Below, in pieces: positions 32,645-41,073 of a stretch of DNA of 64,000 nucleotides. The position numbers and the translations under genes were made by a program. How positions within the stretch are numbered: the stretch's first letter is position 1; every line of letters begins with the position of its first letter. The stretch is from an uncultured Candidatus Saccharibacteria bacterium. GTDB lineage: Bacteria; Patescibacteriota; Saccharimonadia; Saccharimonadales; Saccharimonadaceae. The stretch spans positions 248,001-312,000 of the forward strand of contig CALCYQ010000004.1 of assembly GCA_937906385.1 (NCBI GenBank), given 5' to 3'. The notes under the pieces are model-generated. The model was not told the DNA's origin, searched no databases, and saw only the letters and a list, made by a program, of their open reading frames with translations.

Positions 32645-33109
32645 TTATTGATCCATATAAGACTGCCATTCGCGATAGCTCTCTCGCAGTTCGCTTAATG
32701 TCCGAGTTAGTCGCGCAACTTGTTCGGCGCACAATACTACGCTACCCAAATTATCACAGTAATATTTCCGGCTCCATTGCTCGTAGCGAAACTCGTATTC
32801 TGTTTGTTTCGCGCCATATTGGCGCACTCCTTTACGATCGTTCACTTCTAGACAAATGTCTGCCGGCGAATTGATGCGCATTTCGCGTGGCATAATCGTA
32901 ATTGTAATATCAATCGCTTCACATAGCGTATACGACACGCGCATTATTCCTCTTTCAATGCGACGAATCCCCTCCGTCATTTCACTTTTACCATAATAAT
33001 CAAGTAAGTCGTCCAAGAGTAATTGATTATCCGGCGTTACGAAGCTCATCGTATGTAAGAAGAATAAAATGCCATCGGTCGAATTTAATCCGAGTTGCCA
33101 AGATTGCAT
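32645..33109 (-). CDS. hypothetical protein with strong SD-like leader
   Basis: The 154-residue soluble protein has no signal peptide. It mixes helices and strands (ITITIMPREMRIN; ARLTRTLSELRESYREWQ) and has four cysteines. GAAAGTGGGGTG lies before the ATG, as in the gene at 13373 (GAAAGTGGGGT) and the gene at 37624 (GAAAGTGAGGT), so these unrelated hypotheticals share an initiation signal. A TATGAT box lies about 40 bp upstream of the start. I recognise no family. Confidence 0.6.
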   Translation of the reverse strand: MQSWQLGLNSTDGILFFLHTMSFVTPDNQLLLDDLLDYYGKSEMTEGIRRIERGIMRVSYTLCEAIDITITIMPREMRINSPADICLEVNDRKGVRQYGAKQTEYEFRYEQWSRKYYCDNLGSVVLCAEQVARLTRTLSELRESYREWQSYMDQ

Positions 33110-33198
33110 ATTTTCACCCCACTTTCAAAGGTACTTTTTGCGAACTTCTCTCATCATAGCATTTTTCATCTATTTAGTGGTATAATCTTAACAGACTT

Positions 33199-33274
33199 GG
33201 GGTGCTAGCTCATCTGGTAGAGCGCGACATTCGCATTGTCGAGGTGAGGAGTTCGAGTCTCCTGCACTCCACCA
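33199..33274 (+). tRNA. tRNA-Ala (anticodon CGC)
   Basis: The 76-nt cloverleaf starts GGGGTGC and ends GCACTCC-A-CCA; anticodon loop TTCGCAT; T loop TTCGAGT. CCA is encoded. A TATAAT box lies at 33180-33185. Confidence 0.96.
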
Positions 33275-33304
33275 AGTATTTCAAGTTGGCCATCAGGCCA
33301 TTTT

Positions 33305-34096
33305 TTATTGCGCGCGCATCAAAAGCACATCACGTTTACTTCGGTCTTGTGCGTCACAAGTCGACAACAAGACATATCGCCCGTCCGTTAATATGCCATT
33401 CCTCCAAATTGCTTGATCATATATTAATCGCACCGCCACGTCTCCATTTTTACTGTACGCCGCATCATAAACATCCTGCTCAGTTGCCGTTATTAGCGCA
33501 AAAGCAACCGACCTTAAAGAGTATTTCCCGCCATCATAATAATATGTTCCGGTTGTATGCTCCGCGAAAAACTCCCCATCAGCGAATAGCGTTACGTCCG
33601 AAAACATTTTCCCATATCCCATTCGATGCCCATAAATAATCGTAAAATCATCTTCGAGGCTCGCTTTATTCCGATAGTCCATAAAAACACTACCCGACGC
33701 CGCCCATTGTTTCAAATAATTCCGCGACAAATAATAATCGTTATCCTTACCTCTTAGGACCGGATAATCAATTCCCGTACCATCAACTACAATCCATCCC
33801 ACGATATCATCATTTACGACTTTTAATGCTGAGAAATCTACTTTTTCTTGGCTTGGTGCCAACTTAACGATTTCCTCTGGCAAATCGGCACTTCGAACTA
33901 CTATTTGTGCATCGGCTAGAATATAAATACAGAGTCCGATTATTAATATCAATAAAATTGCGCATAATAAACCACACGCACGAGCAACGCTATGCGCAAA
34001 ACCATATATTAAATCCCCCGACCTCGCCACAAAATTGCCGCGCGGCCAATAATATCGTCCTTGCCATTCCAGCGTCCTAATTTCCCGTCTGGCCAT
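33305..34096 (-). CDS. class B sortase of a pilus module
   Basis: The 263-residue protein has a membrane helix at about 40-60 and a sortase domain with the catalytic His in IIYGHRMGYG, Cys in LLSTCDAQ and Arg in RSKRDVLLM. Class B features include the YFADG-like EFF insertion region. Sortases join pilin subunits or attach them to the wall. It follows the pilin and the SipA-like gene in one operon. The start overlaps the SipA-like gene by 88 nt in another frame; a later GTG near 34030 is possible. Confidence 0.88.
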   Translation of the reverse strand: MARREIRTLEWQGRYYWPRGNFVARSGDLIYGFAHSVARACGLLCAILLILIIGLCIYILADAQIVVRSADLPEEIVKLAPSQEKVDFSALKVVNDDIVGWIVVDGTGIDYPVLRGKDNDYYLSRNYLKQWAASGSVFMDYRNKASLEDDFTIIYGHRMGYGKMFSDVTLFADGEFFAEHTTGTYYYDGGKYSLRSVAFALITATEQDVYDAAYSKNGDVAVRLIYDQAIWRNGILTDGRYVLLSTCDAQDRSKRDVLLMRAQ

Positions 34097-34299
34097 ATTA
34101 CAATCTCCTCAGTCTTCGGCGACGATAATCGTTCATATATTATTAAATCCCCATCCCGTAAATCGGGCGCAAAATCGTCGCCGACCACTCTTTTTATACC
34201 TAAAAACATATTAAATATCATCCACATCCAGATAGCTGTTGCGCCAAACCCCACCCCTAGACGCACCCACCTGCGCCTAGAGTTTCGTTTAATTTTCAT
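34009..34299 (-). CDS. SipA-like inactive signal-peptidase homologue
   Basis: The 96-residue protein has one membrane helix and then the S26 peptidase pattern VVGDDFAPDLRDGDLIIYERL, but at the place of the catalytic Ser-Met pair stands Asp-Phe. The second conserved block (DDIIGR) follows, and the chain then ends, so it is short and apparently inactive. In streptococcal FCT pilus loci SipA, also lacking catalytic residues, is needed for pilus assembly. The same gene order (pilin, SipA-like, sortase) here makes that comparison reasonable. It starts inside the pilin stop region. Confidence 0.7.
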   Translation of the reverse strand: MKIKRNSRRRWVRLGVGFGATAIWMWMIFNMFLGIKRVVGDDFAPDLRDGDLIIYERLSSPKTEEIVIWPDGKLGRWNGKDDIIGRAAILWRGRGI

Positions 34300-35389
34300 G
34301 TTTATTTTCTAATACAGTTTTACGCACCACAAATACGCCAATCGCACCAGCCATTACAATCAAAACAAACGGCAAAACATTCATCACAATGCCAGTCAAC
34401 ACACTTGCTTCTTTTACGTTTACGAAGCTTGCTTGGTTTTCTCCATTTAACATTCCTGCTGGATTAAAGTCTGCCGCCCACAGAGTCGACCAACCGTTAT
34501 TATTCGTCTGCATTCCATCCACCCAAGCCACGTAATCATTCGACTGTTCCTCTTCCACATAGAAATCAATGCCTGCCGGAATCTCTAACGACTGCTCACC
34601 ATTCGTACCAATCATCACTACTTGATCATGCTTCAAATAAACGTAGTTCTCTTGACCAAGAATGATTTTATCCTGCGTATTTATCGTCTCGCCGTGATAA
34701 GTCACCACCGGGTCTTGCCCGACTATCGAAAACTCATCTCCATCTGTCGCACCTGTAAACTCAACGTAAAACTTAAAATATTCATCGCGTCGTGCTAAAT
34801 TACCTTCAACTTTTTTTGAAATTTGCACATAAGTTAATACTGCGTTGCTTGAAAATACAGCATCCATCTTCGAGCCTTGATCAAAATTCAACACTTGCAA
34901 AGCTAGCGTCGGAATTAATCTACCCGTTGGTGTGCCATTTTCTATCTCATTGCGTACGGAAACCGTTACGTAATATTGCTTCGAAGTATCTACTGGATAC
35001 GCCGTCTCATTTCCGCTAGTTCTTTCTCTCAGAATAAACTTATAATCACCAACCTCCGTAAAACTCATTGCGCCTAAATCTAACGTTGCCATCTCCGTCG
35101 CCACGCCTTCCACCGGGCTCGTACCATCAAAAACAATACTCAGCCCAGACGGAATGTTCCCTACCAAAGCCGGATTTTCATCGTCGACCGCCTCAAAACT
35201 ATAGCTAAACGTATTCGTTACCGGATTAACAACATTAGTCACCTCGCGCGTCACCGTTATGCTACTAGGGCTGTTTGGATTACTTAAAATCGTTGCCGGC
35301 GCCTCAATCGCACTTGCTATGCCGCCGCCCAAAAATGCAGCAACCGTCGTCGCAAGCAACAAAAAACACTCACGAATTTTTCTTCGCAT
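34289..35389 (-). CDS. sortase-dependent pilin, FctA-like
   Basis: The 366-residue protein has a signal peptide (MRRKIRECFLLLATTVAAFL...ASA), a beta-rich middle with SFTEVGDYKFILRE, like the FctA/T-antigen pilin fold, and a cell-wall sorting end: SVLTG, then a hydrophobic helix NVLPFVLIVMAGAIGVFVV and RKTVLENK. VxTG-type sorting signals suit class B pilus sortases. AAAGGAG before ATG 35389 sets the start. Isopeptide-forming Lys/Asn pairs are likely but not pinned down. Confidence 0.8.
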   Translation of the reverse strand: MRRKIRECFLLLATTVAAFLGGGIASAIEAPATILSNPNSPSSITVTREVTNVVNPVTNTFSYSFEAVDDENPALVGNIPSGLSIVFDGTSPVEGVATEMATLDLGAMSFTEVGDYKFILRERTSGNETAYPVDTSKQYYVTVSVRNEIENGTPTGRLIPTLALQVLNFDQGSKMDAVFSSNAVLTYVQISKKVEGNLARRDEYFKFYVEFTGATDGDEFSIVGQDPVVTYHGETINTQDKIILGQENYVYLKHDQVVMIGTNGEQSLEIPAGIDFYVEEEQSNDYVAWVDGMQTNNNGWSTLWAADFNPAGMLNGENQASFVNVKEASVLTGIVMNVLPFVLIVMAGAIGVFVVRKTVLENKHEN

Positions 35390-35518
35390 AAATCTCCTTT
35401 TTATGTTTATTTTTACCGCCCAAAAAATCACGTCACCATCAGTCAGCTACCTCCAATTAATTTTTATAAGCCCATCATACAGTCAACGACCGCATATACA
35501 AGCATAAGTTTAATCTTT

Positions 35519-37141
35519 TTATTTTTTAACGGCTTTATCCGTGACGTCGAATTTTTCCATATACAACGCCAGCATTAATCGCGTCTGCGAATAGAACGCA
35601 CAGAACGACGAATACACAATCGCAATAATCGGCGAAATAATCCATTGAATCACCATGAAAAACTTTTTAACTTTCTTATAACGCGCCGGACGTGGCGGCA
35701 GCATCTTCAACGAAAGCAAAATCGAAATCGACAACATACATGCCGCAAAAGTCTGGATATAGCTCACTACCATTGGTAAATTATGCGACAACAAATCGCG
35801 CGATTCTAGCTGGAACATCAATGGCACCCAACCACCAAACGCCACAATCGGTGCAATTGCCGCCAACGTCACGTGACCATCCAGCAAGCGGATGAATTTT
35901 GGCACCAACGACAAATAGCGCACCGTGCGTTGTTTCGAGAAAAGATACGTACCCACATAGGCCACATCCGATGCGCCATAATCCCAACGCCTCAATTGCA
36001 CCCACTGCGCTTTCAAAGTCTTAAATAAGCTGTCCGACAGTACTGCATCCTGATAAATTGGCGCCCGAATCGGCACTACGTCATATACGCCGTCAAAATA
36101 GAACAACGAACGCCAATACTGATGACCATCTTCCACAATCGTATGTGTACTCCAAAAATTCATCTCTACCAAAGCGTCCAATGGCTGCGAATGAGACGCA
36201 AAATTACGCAGTACGTGCGGACGCATCGTACAAATCAAATTCCAGAACGAGTTCGTGCACGCCACTACACGCGTTACCGCCGGCGCGTCCCAAATATTAT
36301 TCGTAAACAATGAGACCGGCTGATAGCTTAAACGTTTGCGATCTTCGCGCACGATAAACTCATACGCCACCTGGTCAAAATAACATTTGTGCGGACGGTT
36401 ATCGCTATCTAGCGTCGTGACAATTACATCGCCGAAACGAATACCGCGCTCTTTTACGTAGTCGCGCAAAACCTTACCAGCGTTTGTAATATTGCCACCT
36501 TTGCCAACTACTTCGCCCGGAATATCGGCCGGATGTTTCGCCAAAACGAAACCGGCAAACTTTTTTCTATAATTCTTCTCCAAAATCTTCGCGACTTTTT
36601 CCGTCTCTGGACCACCACGCTCTTCGTAAGCAATCACGATAATCATCCGATCCTTCGGATAAGTAGTCGCCAAAACGCTCTCAAGTGTTGGCGTCAAAAC
36701 ATCCAGCGTTTCATTGTACATGGTAATAATCACCGCGTGATAAACCTGGCTCGGCTTCGGGAAATACCCATCTTCCGCCGCCGCCATCATGCAAAGATTA
36801 TTCAAATGCACATCGTATTGATATTCGCTCGACTTCCGACCTTTTAATCGCGCATAACTCTCGTTCGGATCTTCCAAATCTTGTAAACGTTTCTGCCAAT
36901 TTACTTTAATGCCCTGATTAACTACCTTATAACCCTGTACAGTGCGAAAAGCCACCCCAATTGCCTTCACTAAACTCATAATCACAATCAGCAACAGATA
37001 GACTGACCCCGCAATCGGCGAAATAGCCGATAAAATAACCAATAAGACCACCATTGAGTAGCTCAAAAATCCCGGCAATATCTCAAAAAAACGATATAGC
37101 GCCGTGCGCTTTCCTGTCGGAATCTCAACTACCTTAGACAT
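35519..37141 (-). CDS. membrane glycosyltransferase, family 2
   Basis: The 540-residue protein has membrane helices at about 25-65 and four more after residue 395. The GT2 core shows TTLDSDNRP (DxD metal site), IVEDGHQYWR (catalytic Asp) and QLRRWDYG (Q-x-x-R-W), the pattern of processive beta-glycan synthases. It probably builds or exports a surface polysaccharide. It starts right at the stop of the small membrane-protein gene upstream, so the two are co-translated. AAGG lies before its ATG. Confidence 0.88.
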   Translation of the reverse strand: MSKVVEIPTGKRTALYRFFEILPGFLSYSMVVLLVILSAISPIAGSVYLLLIVIMSLVKAIGVAFRTVQGYKVVNQGIKVNWQKRLQDLEDPNESYARLKGRKSSEYQYDVHLNNLCMMAAAEDGYFPKPSQVYHAVIITMYNETLDVLTPTLESVLATTYPKDRMIIVIAYEERGGPETEKVAKILEKNYRKKFAGFVLAKHPADIPGEVVGKGGNITNAGKVLRDYVKERGIRFGDVIVTTLDSDNRPHKCYFDQVAYEFIVREDRKRLSYQPVSLFTNNIWDAPAVTRVVACTNSFWNLICTMRPHVLRNFASHSQPLDALVEMNFWSTHTIVEDGHQYWRSLFYFDGVYDVVPIRAPIYQDAVLSDSLFKTLKAQWVQLRRWDYGASDVAYVGTYLFSKQRTVRYLSLVPKFIRLLDGHVTLAAIAPIVAFGGWVPLMFQLESRDLLSHNLPMVVSYIQTFAACMLSISILLSLKMLPPRPARYKKVKKFFMVIQWIISPIIAIVYSSFCAFYSQTRLMLALYMEKFDVTDKAVKK

Positions 37142-37507
37142 TTATCCTTCTCCGATAATACTCATCAGAAACTTCAAAGCTACCATTGTAATTACAATAC
37201 TCACGCCCAAGAAAAGACGCGCAATATCTTTACCACGCTTTGAATATAATCTAGCACTTATTAAATTATGCCCAATCCCTAATACAATCGCTATGACCGA
37301 AAAAGAAATAAGATACCACCAGTCGCTTTGCGCATAGCCATTGTTAATATCAGAGTAACGCGCCCAGACTTTCGGACGATTCGGATTTAAATTGGTTAGC
37401 GGCAACAAAAACAGCCAAACAGCCAAAGCCAACTGTGCTGCCATCCACCAGAATAATCCACGATCTTTCTTTGCAATCGTCTTAAAATCTTCTGCTAATT
37501 CTTTCAT
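37142..37507 (-). CDS. small membrane protein linked to the glycosyltransferase
   Basis: The 121-residue protein has three membrane helices (LFWWMAAQLALAVWLFLLPL, WYLISFSVIAIVLGIGHNLI, LFLGVSIVITMVALKFL). Its stop abuts the start of the GT2 gene with no gap, which indicates tight coupling and a likely accessory role. TAAAAT lies 11 nt before the ATG. No family is recognised. Confidence 0.65.
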   Translation of the reverse strand: MKELAEDFKTIAKKDRGLFWWMAAQLALAVWLFLLPLTNLNPNRPKVWARYSDINNGYAQSDWWYLISFSVIAIVLGIGHNLISARLYSKRGKDIARLFLGVSIVITMVALKFLMSIIGEG

Positions 37508-37562
37508 AGCTTTCCATTATTTTACCATATATCCGCCAATAATGCGAACTAGCTCATGGCAA

Positions 37563-37591
37563 TAAAAACAGCTGGCCCGAAGGCCAGCTTT
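37563..37591 (-). terminator. terminator of the gene at 37624-38109
   Basis: AAAGCTGGCC-TTCG-GGCCAGCT with a tetraloop, then GTTTTTAT on the minus strand. Confidence 0.85.
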
Positions 37592-37623
37592 ATGTCGATA
37601 CCGTTCGAGACAGATTGGGAAGT

Positions 37624-38109
37624 TTATTCGTAGCTGCTGCATACCATGCAGTCGTAGTGGCCGAACCAGACCTTATACGGGCAGAACACGTCGCCCAGAT
37701 GCAGCACCTGGTCGGTAATCTCGACACTCGCCGGGATTATCACGGCGACCACAAAGATAGTACCTTCAATGTTCAGCACGGCGAAGCCGGCGGAAGTCCC
37801 CGCTCCATCGTAGTCAGTAGTTTCAAAATGCTCTTTGCCGTTCTCGGCCATTTCCCTCAGGCAGGAATTGCAGTAACGAATCATCGCATCGCCCTCCTCG
37901 AAGGAAATACCGTCGTCTTCATTGATGGCGACAATATCATGCACGCCCGCCTTTTCATAAGGCAACTGCGCCTCAGTAAAGCCCATCACGACCGCTGCCC
38001 CCTTCACTCCGCGGAAAGCAGCCTTGCTGCGGACGGCATCAATCAGCCCATCCACAATCAGCTTCATCTTCTCGTACGTCTTAAAGTCCACGTCATTCTT
38101 CATACCCAC
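37624..38109 (-). CDS. hypothetical protein with cysteine-rich end
   Basis: The 161-residue soluble protein has a KMKLIVDGLIDAVRSKAAF helix, a beta-rich centre (GFAVLNIEGTIFVVAVIIP) and cysteines at CNSC and CMVC. No domain is recognised. TAAAAT lies about 65 nt upstream, followed by a leader with a TTTCTG/CAGAAA hairpin and GAAAGTGAGGT ahead of the start. DNA is GC-richer than the zinc operon next door. It may start at MKND (38103). Confidence 0.6.
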   Translation of the reverse strand: MGMKNDVDFKTYEKMKLIVDGLIDAVRSKAAFRGVKGAAVVMGFTEAQLPYEKAGVHDIVAINEDDGISFEEGDAMIRYCNSCLREMAENGKEHFETTDYDGAGTSAGFAVLNIEGTIFVVAVIIPASVEITDQVLHLGDVFCPYKVWFGHYDCMVCSSYE

Positions 38110-38246
38110 AACCTCACTTTCTGAAAAAAGGATTTATTTTCTGTTGACGCTCAGAAAACTTCATTATTTTACCATAATTATAGGTGCAGCGCAAGTACGA
38201 CACACTATATTATTGCGAAAACGTCCCAAAAAGCCTAGAATAAAAA

Positions 38247-38263
38247 TTGAAAATCATTTTCAA
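38247..38263. promoter_or_regulatory. Zur-box-like operator of the zur-znuACB operon
   Basis: TTGAAAATCATTTTCAA is a perfect 17-bp palindrome of the form bound by Fur-family zinc regulators. It lies 16 bp before the regulator's ATG, so it probably mediates autorepression by zinc. Confidence 0.7.
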
Positions 38264-38279
38264 TTTTTTAAGAGGAGTT

Positions 38280-38687
38280 ATGGCAAACAAAAACCGCATC
38301 TTAAACCGCAGCTATATCATGCAAATCGCCCAAAGTTTCAGCACGCCCTTCACTGCTAAGGATATCGTTGAAAAAATCGATGCCGACGGCAACCATCTAG
38401 GCGTTACTACCGTCTATCGCACACTTAATGAGTTCGTAAACGATGGCTTGCTCCGCAAAACGCTGGGCGAAAATGGCTCCGCTACATTTATTTACCTAGA
38501 TAATTGCCCAAACGAAAACCACGTCTATCTCGAGTGCCTCGGCTGTCATCGCATATTCCATGTCGATTGCCGCCATTTCAATGGATTCAAGAAACACGCC
38601 GCCCGCAAGCACGGCTTCGACATCTCTACCTTCCAGATGACCATTCCGGGTTACTGCGCTGAATGCCAAGGATTGCACCATGTCTAA
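38280..38687 (+). CDS. zur: Fur-family zinc regulator (Zur-like)
   Basis: The 135-residue protein has the Fur winged helix (FTAKDIVEKIDADGNHLGVTTVYRTLNEF, DNA-binding) and a metal-binding half with HVYLECLGCHRIFHVDC and CAEC near the end, the structural zinc cysteines. Fur proteins repress when loaded with metal; the zinc transporter that follows and overlaps makes Zur the best guess over Fur or PerR. ATG 38280 follows AAGAGGAG. The gene's stop overlaps znuA by 8 nt. Confidence 0.85.
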   Translation: MANKNRILNRSYIMQIAQSFSTPFTAKDIVEKIDADGNHLGVTTVYRTLNEFVNDGLLRKTLGENGSATFIYLDNCPNENHVYLECLGCHRIFHVDCRHFNGFKKHAARKHGFDISTFQMTIPGYCAECQGLHHV

Positions 38688-39609
38688 GCATATTCAACGT
38701 ACCGTGTTCATTATTTTAATCGTAGCGCTTGTTAGTGTTCTGCTCTTCTGGCCAAAAAACCCAAACGAAGTCGCTTCAGAAAAATTGAAAATCATTTCCA
38801 CAAATTTTGCGAGCTACGATATTGCCCGCGCACTCACTAAAAACATCGACACTGAGCTCACGATGTTAATCAAGCCGGGCACTGATGTACATAGTTACGA
38901 TCCTACGCCGCAGGACGTCATTCAAGTCCAAAACGCCGACATCTTTATTTATACCGGCGGCGAATCGGAAACTTGGGTAGAAAACATTCAAATCAAGAGT
39001 CAGTCCATCAAGCTCGCCGACGCCGTCACTCTGATCGATGAATCAAACGAAAATATTATTCAAGATGAGCACGAACACGAACATGAGCAAGCCGAAAAAG
39101 ACGAGCACATTTGGACTTCGCCAAAAAATTATTTAGCGATGCTCTCCTTTGCAAAAGATCAAATGGCCAAATCATTCCCAGACCACGCGGAGACAATCGA
39201 ACAAAACTATACTAACTACGCTAACGAAATAAAACAGGCTGACCAAGATTTTCGTACCATTTCGCTCGCAAAACCGCTTATATTCGCAGACCGTTTTCCT
39301 TTCGCCTATTTTGTCCAAGAATATGGCTACGAATATCTTGCCGCCTTCCCTGGCTGCGCCGAGCAAACAGAAGCAGACGCCAGTACTATCGCAAAACTAA
39401 CCGACGCTATTAAAGACCAAAAAATTACCACAATTTATACCATTGAACTTTCCAATGCCAAAATAGCCAATACGATTTCGACCAGCACCGACGCTAAAAT
39501 TCGCACGCTACAATCTGGTCATAATATCACCCAACATGATTTCGAAAATGGCCTCACTATGGTTGATATCTATCGCAATAATTACGCAACTCTCAAGGAG
39601 GCTGAATGA
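38680..39609 (+). CDS. znuA: zinc ABC transporter substrate-binding protein
   Basis: The 309-residue protein has an N-terminal membrane anchor (VFIILIVALVSVLLFW), no lipobox cysteine, and the cluster A-1 fold with the metal ligands in GTDVHSYDPTP, the His-rich loop EHEHEHEQAEKDEH (about 128-142) and a later Asp. The His loop is the mark of zinc-specific binders. It overlaps zur and znuC, so it is translated with both. It captures zinc outside the membrane. Confidence 0.92.
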   Translation: MSKHIQRTVFIILIVALVSVLLFWPKNPNEVASEKLKIISTNFASYDIARALTKNIDTELTMLIKPGTDVHSYDPTPQDVIQVQNADIFIYTGGESETWVENIQIKSQSIKLADAVTLIDESNENIIQDEHEHEHEQAEKDEHIWTSPKNYLAMLSFAKDQMAKSFPDHAETIEQNYTNYANEIKQADQDFRTISLAKPLIFADRFPFAYFVQEYGYEYLAAFPGCAEQTEADASTIAKLTDAIKDQKITTIYTIELSNAKIANTISTSTDAKIRTLQSGHNITQHDFENGLTMVDIYRNNYATLKEAE

Positions 39610-40274
39610 GCTTAATCAAAGTTCAGAACCTCAGCCTTAGCTACCACGGACATCCGGTCTTCGAAAAACTCAATTTTGAAGTAAACCGCGACGATTTTCT
39701 CTGCGTTGTTGGACCGAACGGCTGCGGCAAAACCACTCTACTTAAATGCTTACTTGGACTGATTAAGCCAACGACCGGCAAAATTATTTTCGCTGACAAC
39801 CTAGATGCCAACGAAATCGGTTACATGGCTCAACGTCATCACATAGACGCTAACTTTCCTGCTTCCGTTTACGAAATAGTTTCATCTGGCGCACTTGGCC
39901 AGACTAAACTATTCCAAGCCTATCCGCGCCAGCGAATTCAAGATGCACTCAAAGCTCTTAAAATTAGCAATCTGGCCAAAGAAAAATTCGGCCATCTTTC
40001 TGGCGGTCAACAACAAAAAGTTCTGCTCGCACGCGCCATTGTTGCCACTAAAGAATTATTAATCCTTGACGAGCCAAGCAATAACCTCGACTATCGTTCG
40101 AAACGAGATTTTTACCGCATATTGCGCGAGTTAAATCGTGATTTCGCCATCATTATGGTTACGCATGATCTCGACCATCACAACCTTGTCGGAAATCGCA
40201 TTCTTTCGCTCGATCACGATAATCCATTCTTCGGCACCACCGCCGAATACGTCAGGAGGGTTCATGCTCATTAG
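39606..40274 (+). CDS. znuC: zinc ABC transporter ATPase
   Basis: The 222-residue ATPase has Walker A GPNGCGKTTLL, the Q-loop YMAQRH, signature LSGGQQQKVLLARAI, Walker B LLILDEPSNNLD and switch His in VTHDLDHH. It starts in an ATGA overlap with znuA and overlaps znuB by 11 nt. It powers zinc import through ZnuB. Confidence 0.93.
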   Translation: MSLIKVQNLSLSYHGHPVFEKLNFEVNRDDFLCVVGPNGCGKTTLLKCLLGLIKPTTGKIIFADNLDANEIGYMAQRHHIDANFPASVYEIVSSGALGQTKLFQAYPRQRIQDALKALKISNLAKEKFGHLSGGQQQKVLLARAIVATKELLILDEPSNNLDYRSKRDFYRILRELNRDFAIIMVTHDLDHHNLVGNRILSLDHDNPFFGTTAEYVRRVHAH

Positions 40275-41073
40275 CATTTTCGAAATGCTCCAATACGATT
40301 TTATTCAGCGCGCATTCATCGCCGGCCTAATCATTTCCATCTGTGCCGCCCTAATTGGCTCCAGCCTTGTCTTGCGTCGTCAATCTATGATCGGCGACGG
40401 CCTTTCGCATGTCGCATTTGGCACCGTCGCAATTGCTATTGCTTTTGGTTGGGCGCCACTCGAATTCTCGATTGTCGCCGTCATCATTGCCGCTTTCTTC
40501 ATTCTTTGCCTCAACGACAACTCTAAAGTCAACGGCGACGCGGCAATTGCTATTCTATCTGCATCCGCCTTGGCGCTCGGCACTTTTATCGTCTCAATTC
40601 GCGGCGTCAATATCGATCTCAACGCCTATTTATTCGGCAGCGTCCTCGCCATATCAATGCACGATCTAATTGCCAGCATTATCCTTGGAGCCGCCATTAT
40701 TACAACTTTCATCATTCTGCGGCGCCAAATCTTTGCTATCACTTTTGACGAAACCTTCGCTAAATCCATCGGCGTCAAAGTAAACCTATATCAAAGCATT
40801 TTGGCAATTCTCTGCGCGTTTACTGTCGTAATTGGCATGAAAATGCTTGGCGCTTTGCTTATATCAAGCCTAATCATCTTCCCTTGCCTCAGCGCCATGC
40901 AGCTATCAAAAAACTTCCGTCAAAATCTCATCTTTTCCGTTACGATTTCCATCATTTGCTTCATTTTCGGTCTCACCGCATCCTACATTTTTGCCGCTCC
41001 GGCTGGCGCCTCTATTGTACTCGTTAATTTATGTGTATTTTTACTCTGTTTCATCTATAATAAACTTAGATGA
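40264..41073 (+). CDS. znuB: zinc ABC transporter permease
   Basis: The 269-residue protein has seven to eight membrane helices and the ABC-3 permease pattern (LVLRRQSMIGDGLSHVAFG near residue 40, the coupling helix). ATG 40264 sits in the znuC end, preceded by AGGAGGG. The stop shares ATGA with the acyltransferase gene that follows, so that gene is probably co-transcribed with zinc uptake. Confidence 0.92.
   Translation: MLISIFEMLQYDFIQRAFIAGLIISICAALIGSSLVLRRQSMIGDGLSHVAFGTVAIAIAFGWAPLEFSIVAVIIAAFFILCLNDNSKVNGDAAIAILSASALALGTFIVSIRGVNIDLNAYLFGSVLAISMHDLIASIILGAAIITTFIILRRQIFAITFDETFAKSIGVKVNLYQSILAILCAFTVVIGMKMLGALLISSLIIFPCLSAMQLSKNFRQNLIFSVTISIICFIFGLTASYIFAAPAGASIVLVNLCVFLLCFIYNKLR

Noticed and set aside
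37615..38124. 169-residue plus-strand frame opposite 37624-38109
   Set aside because: Shadow frame; the minus gene has its promoter, leader and terminator in the right places.
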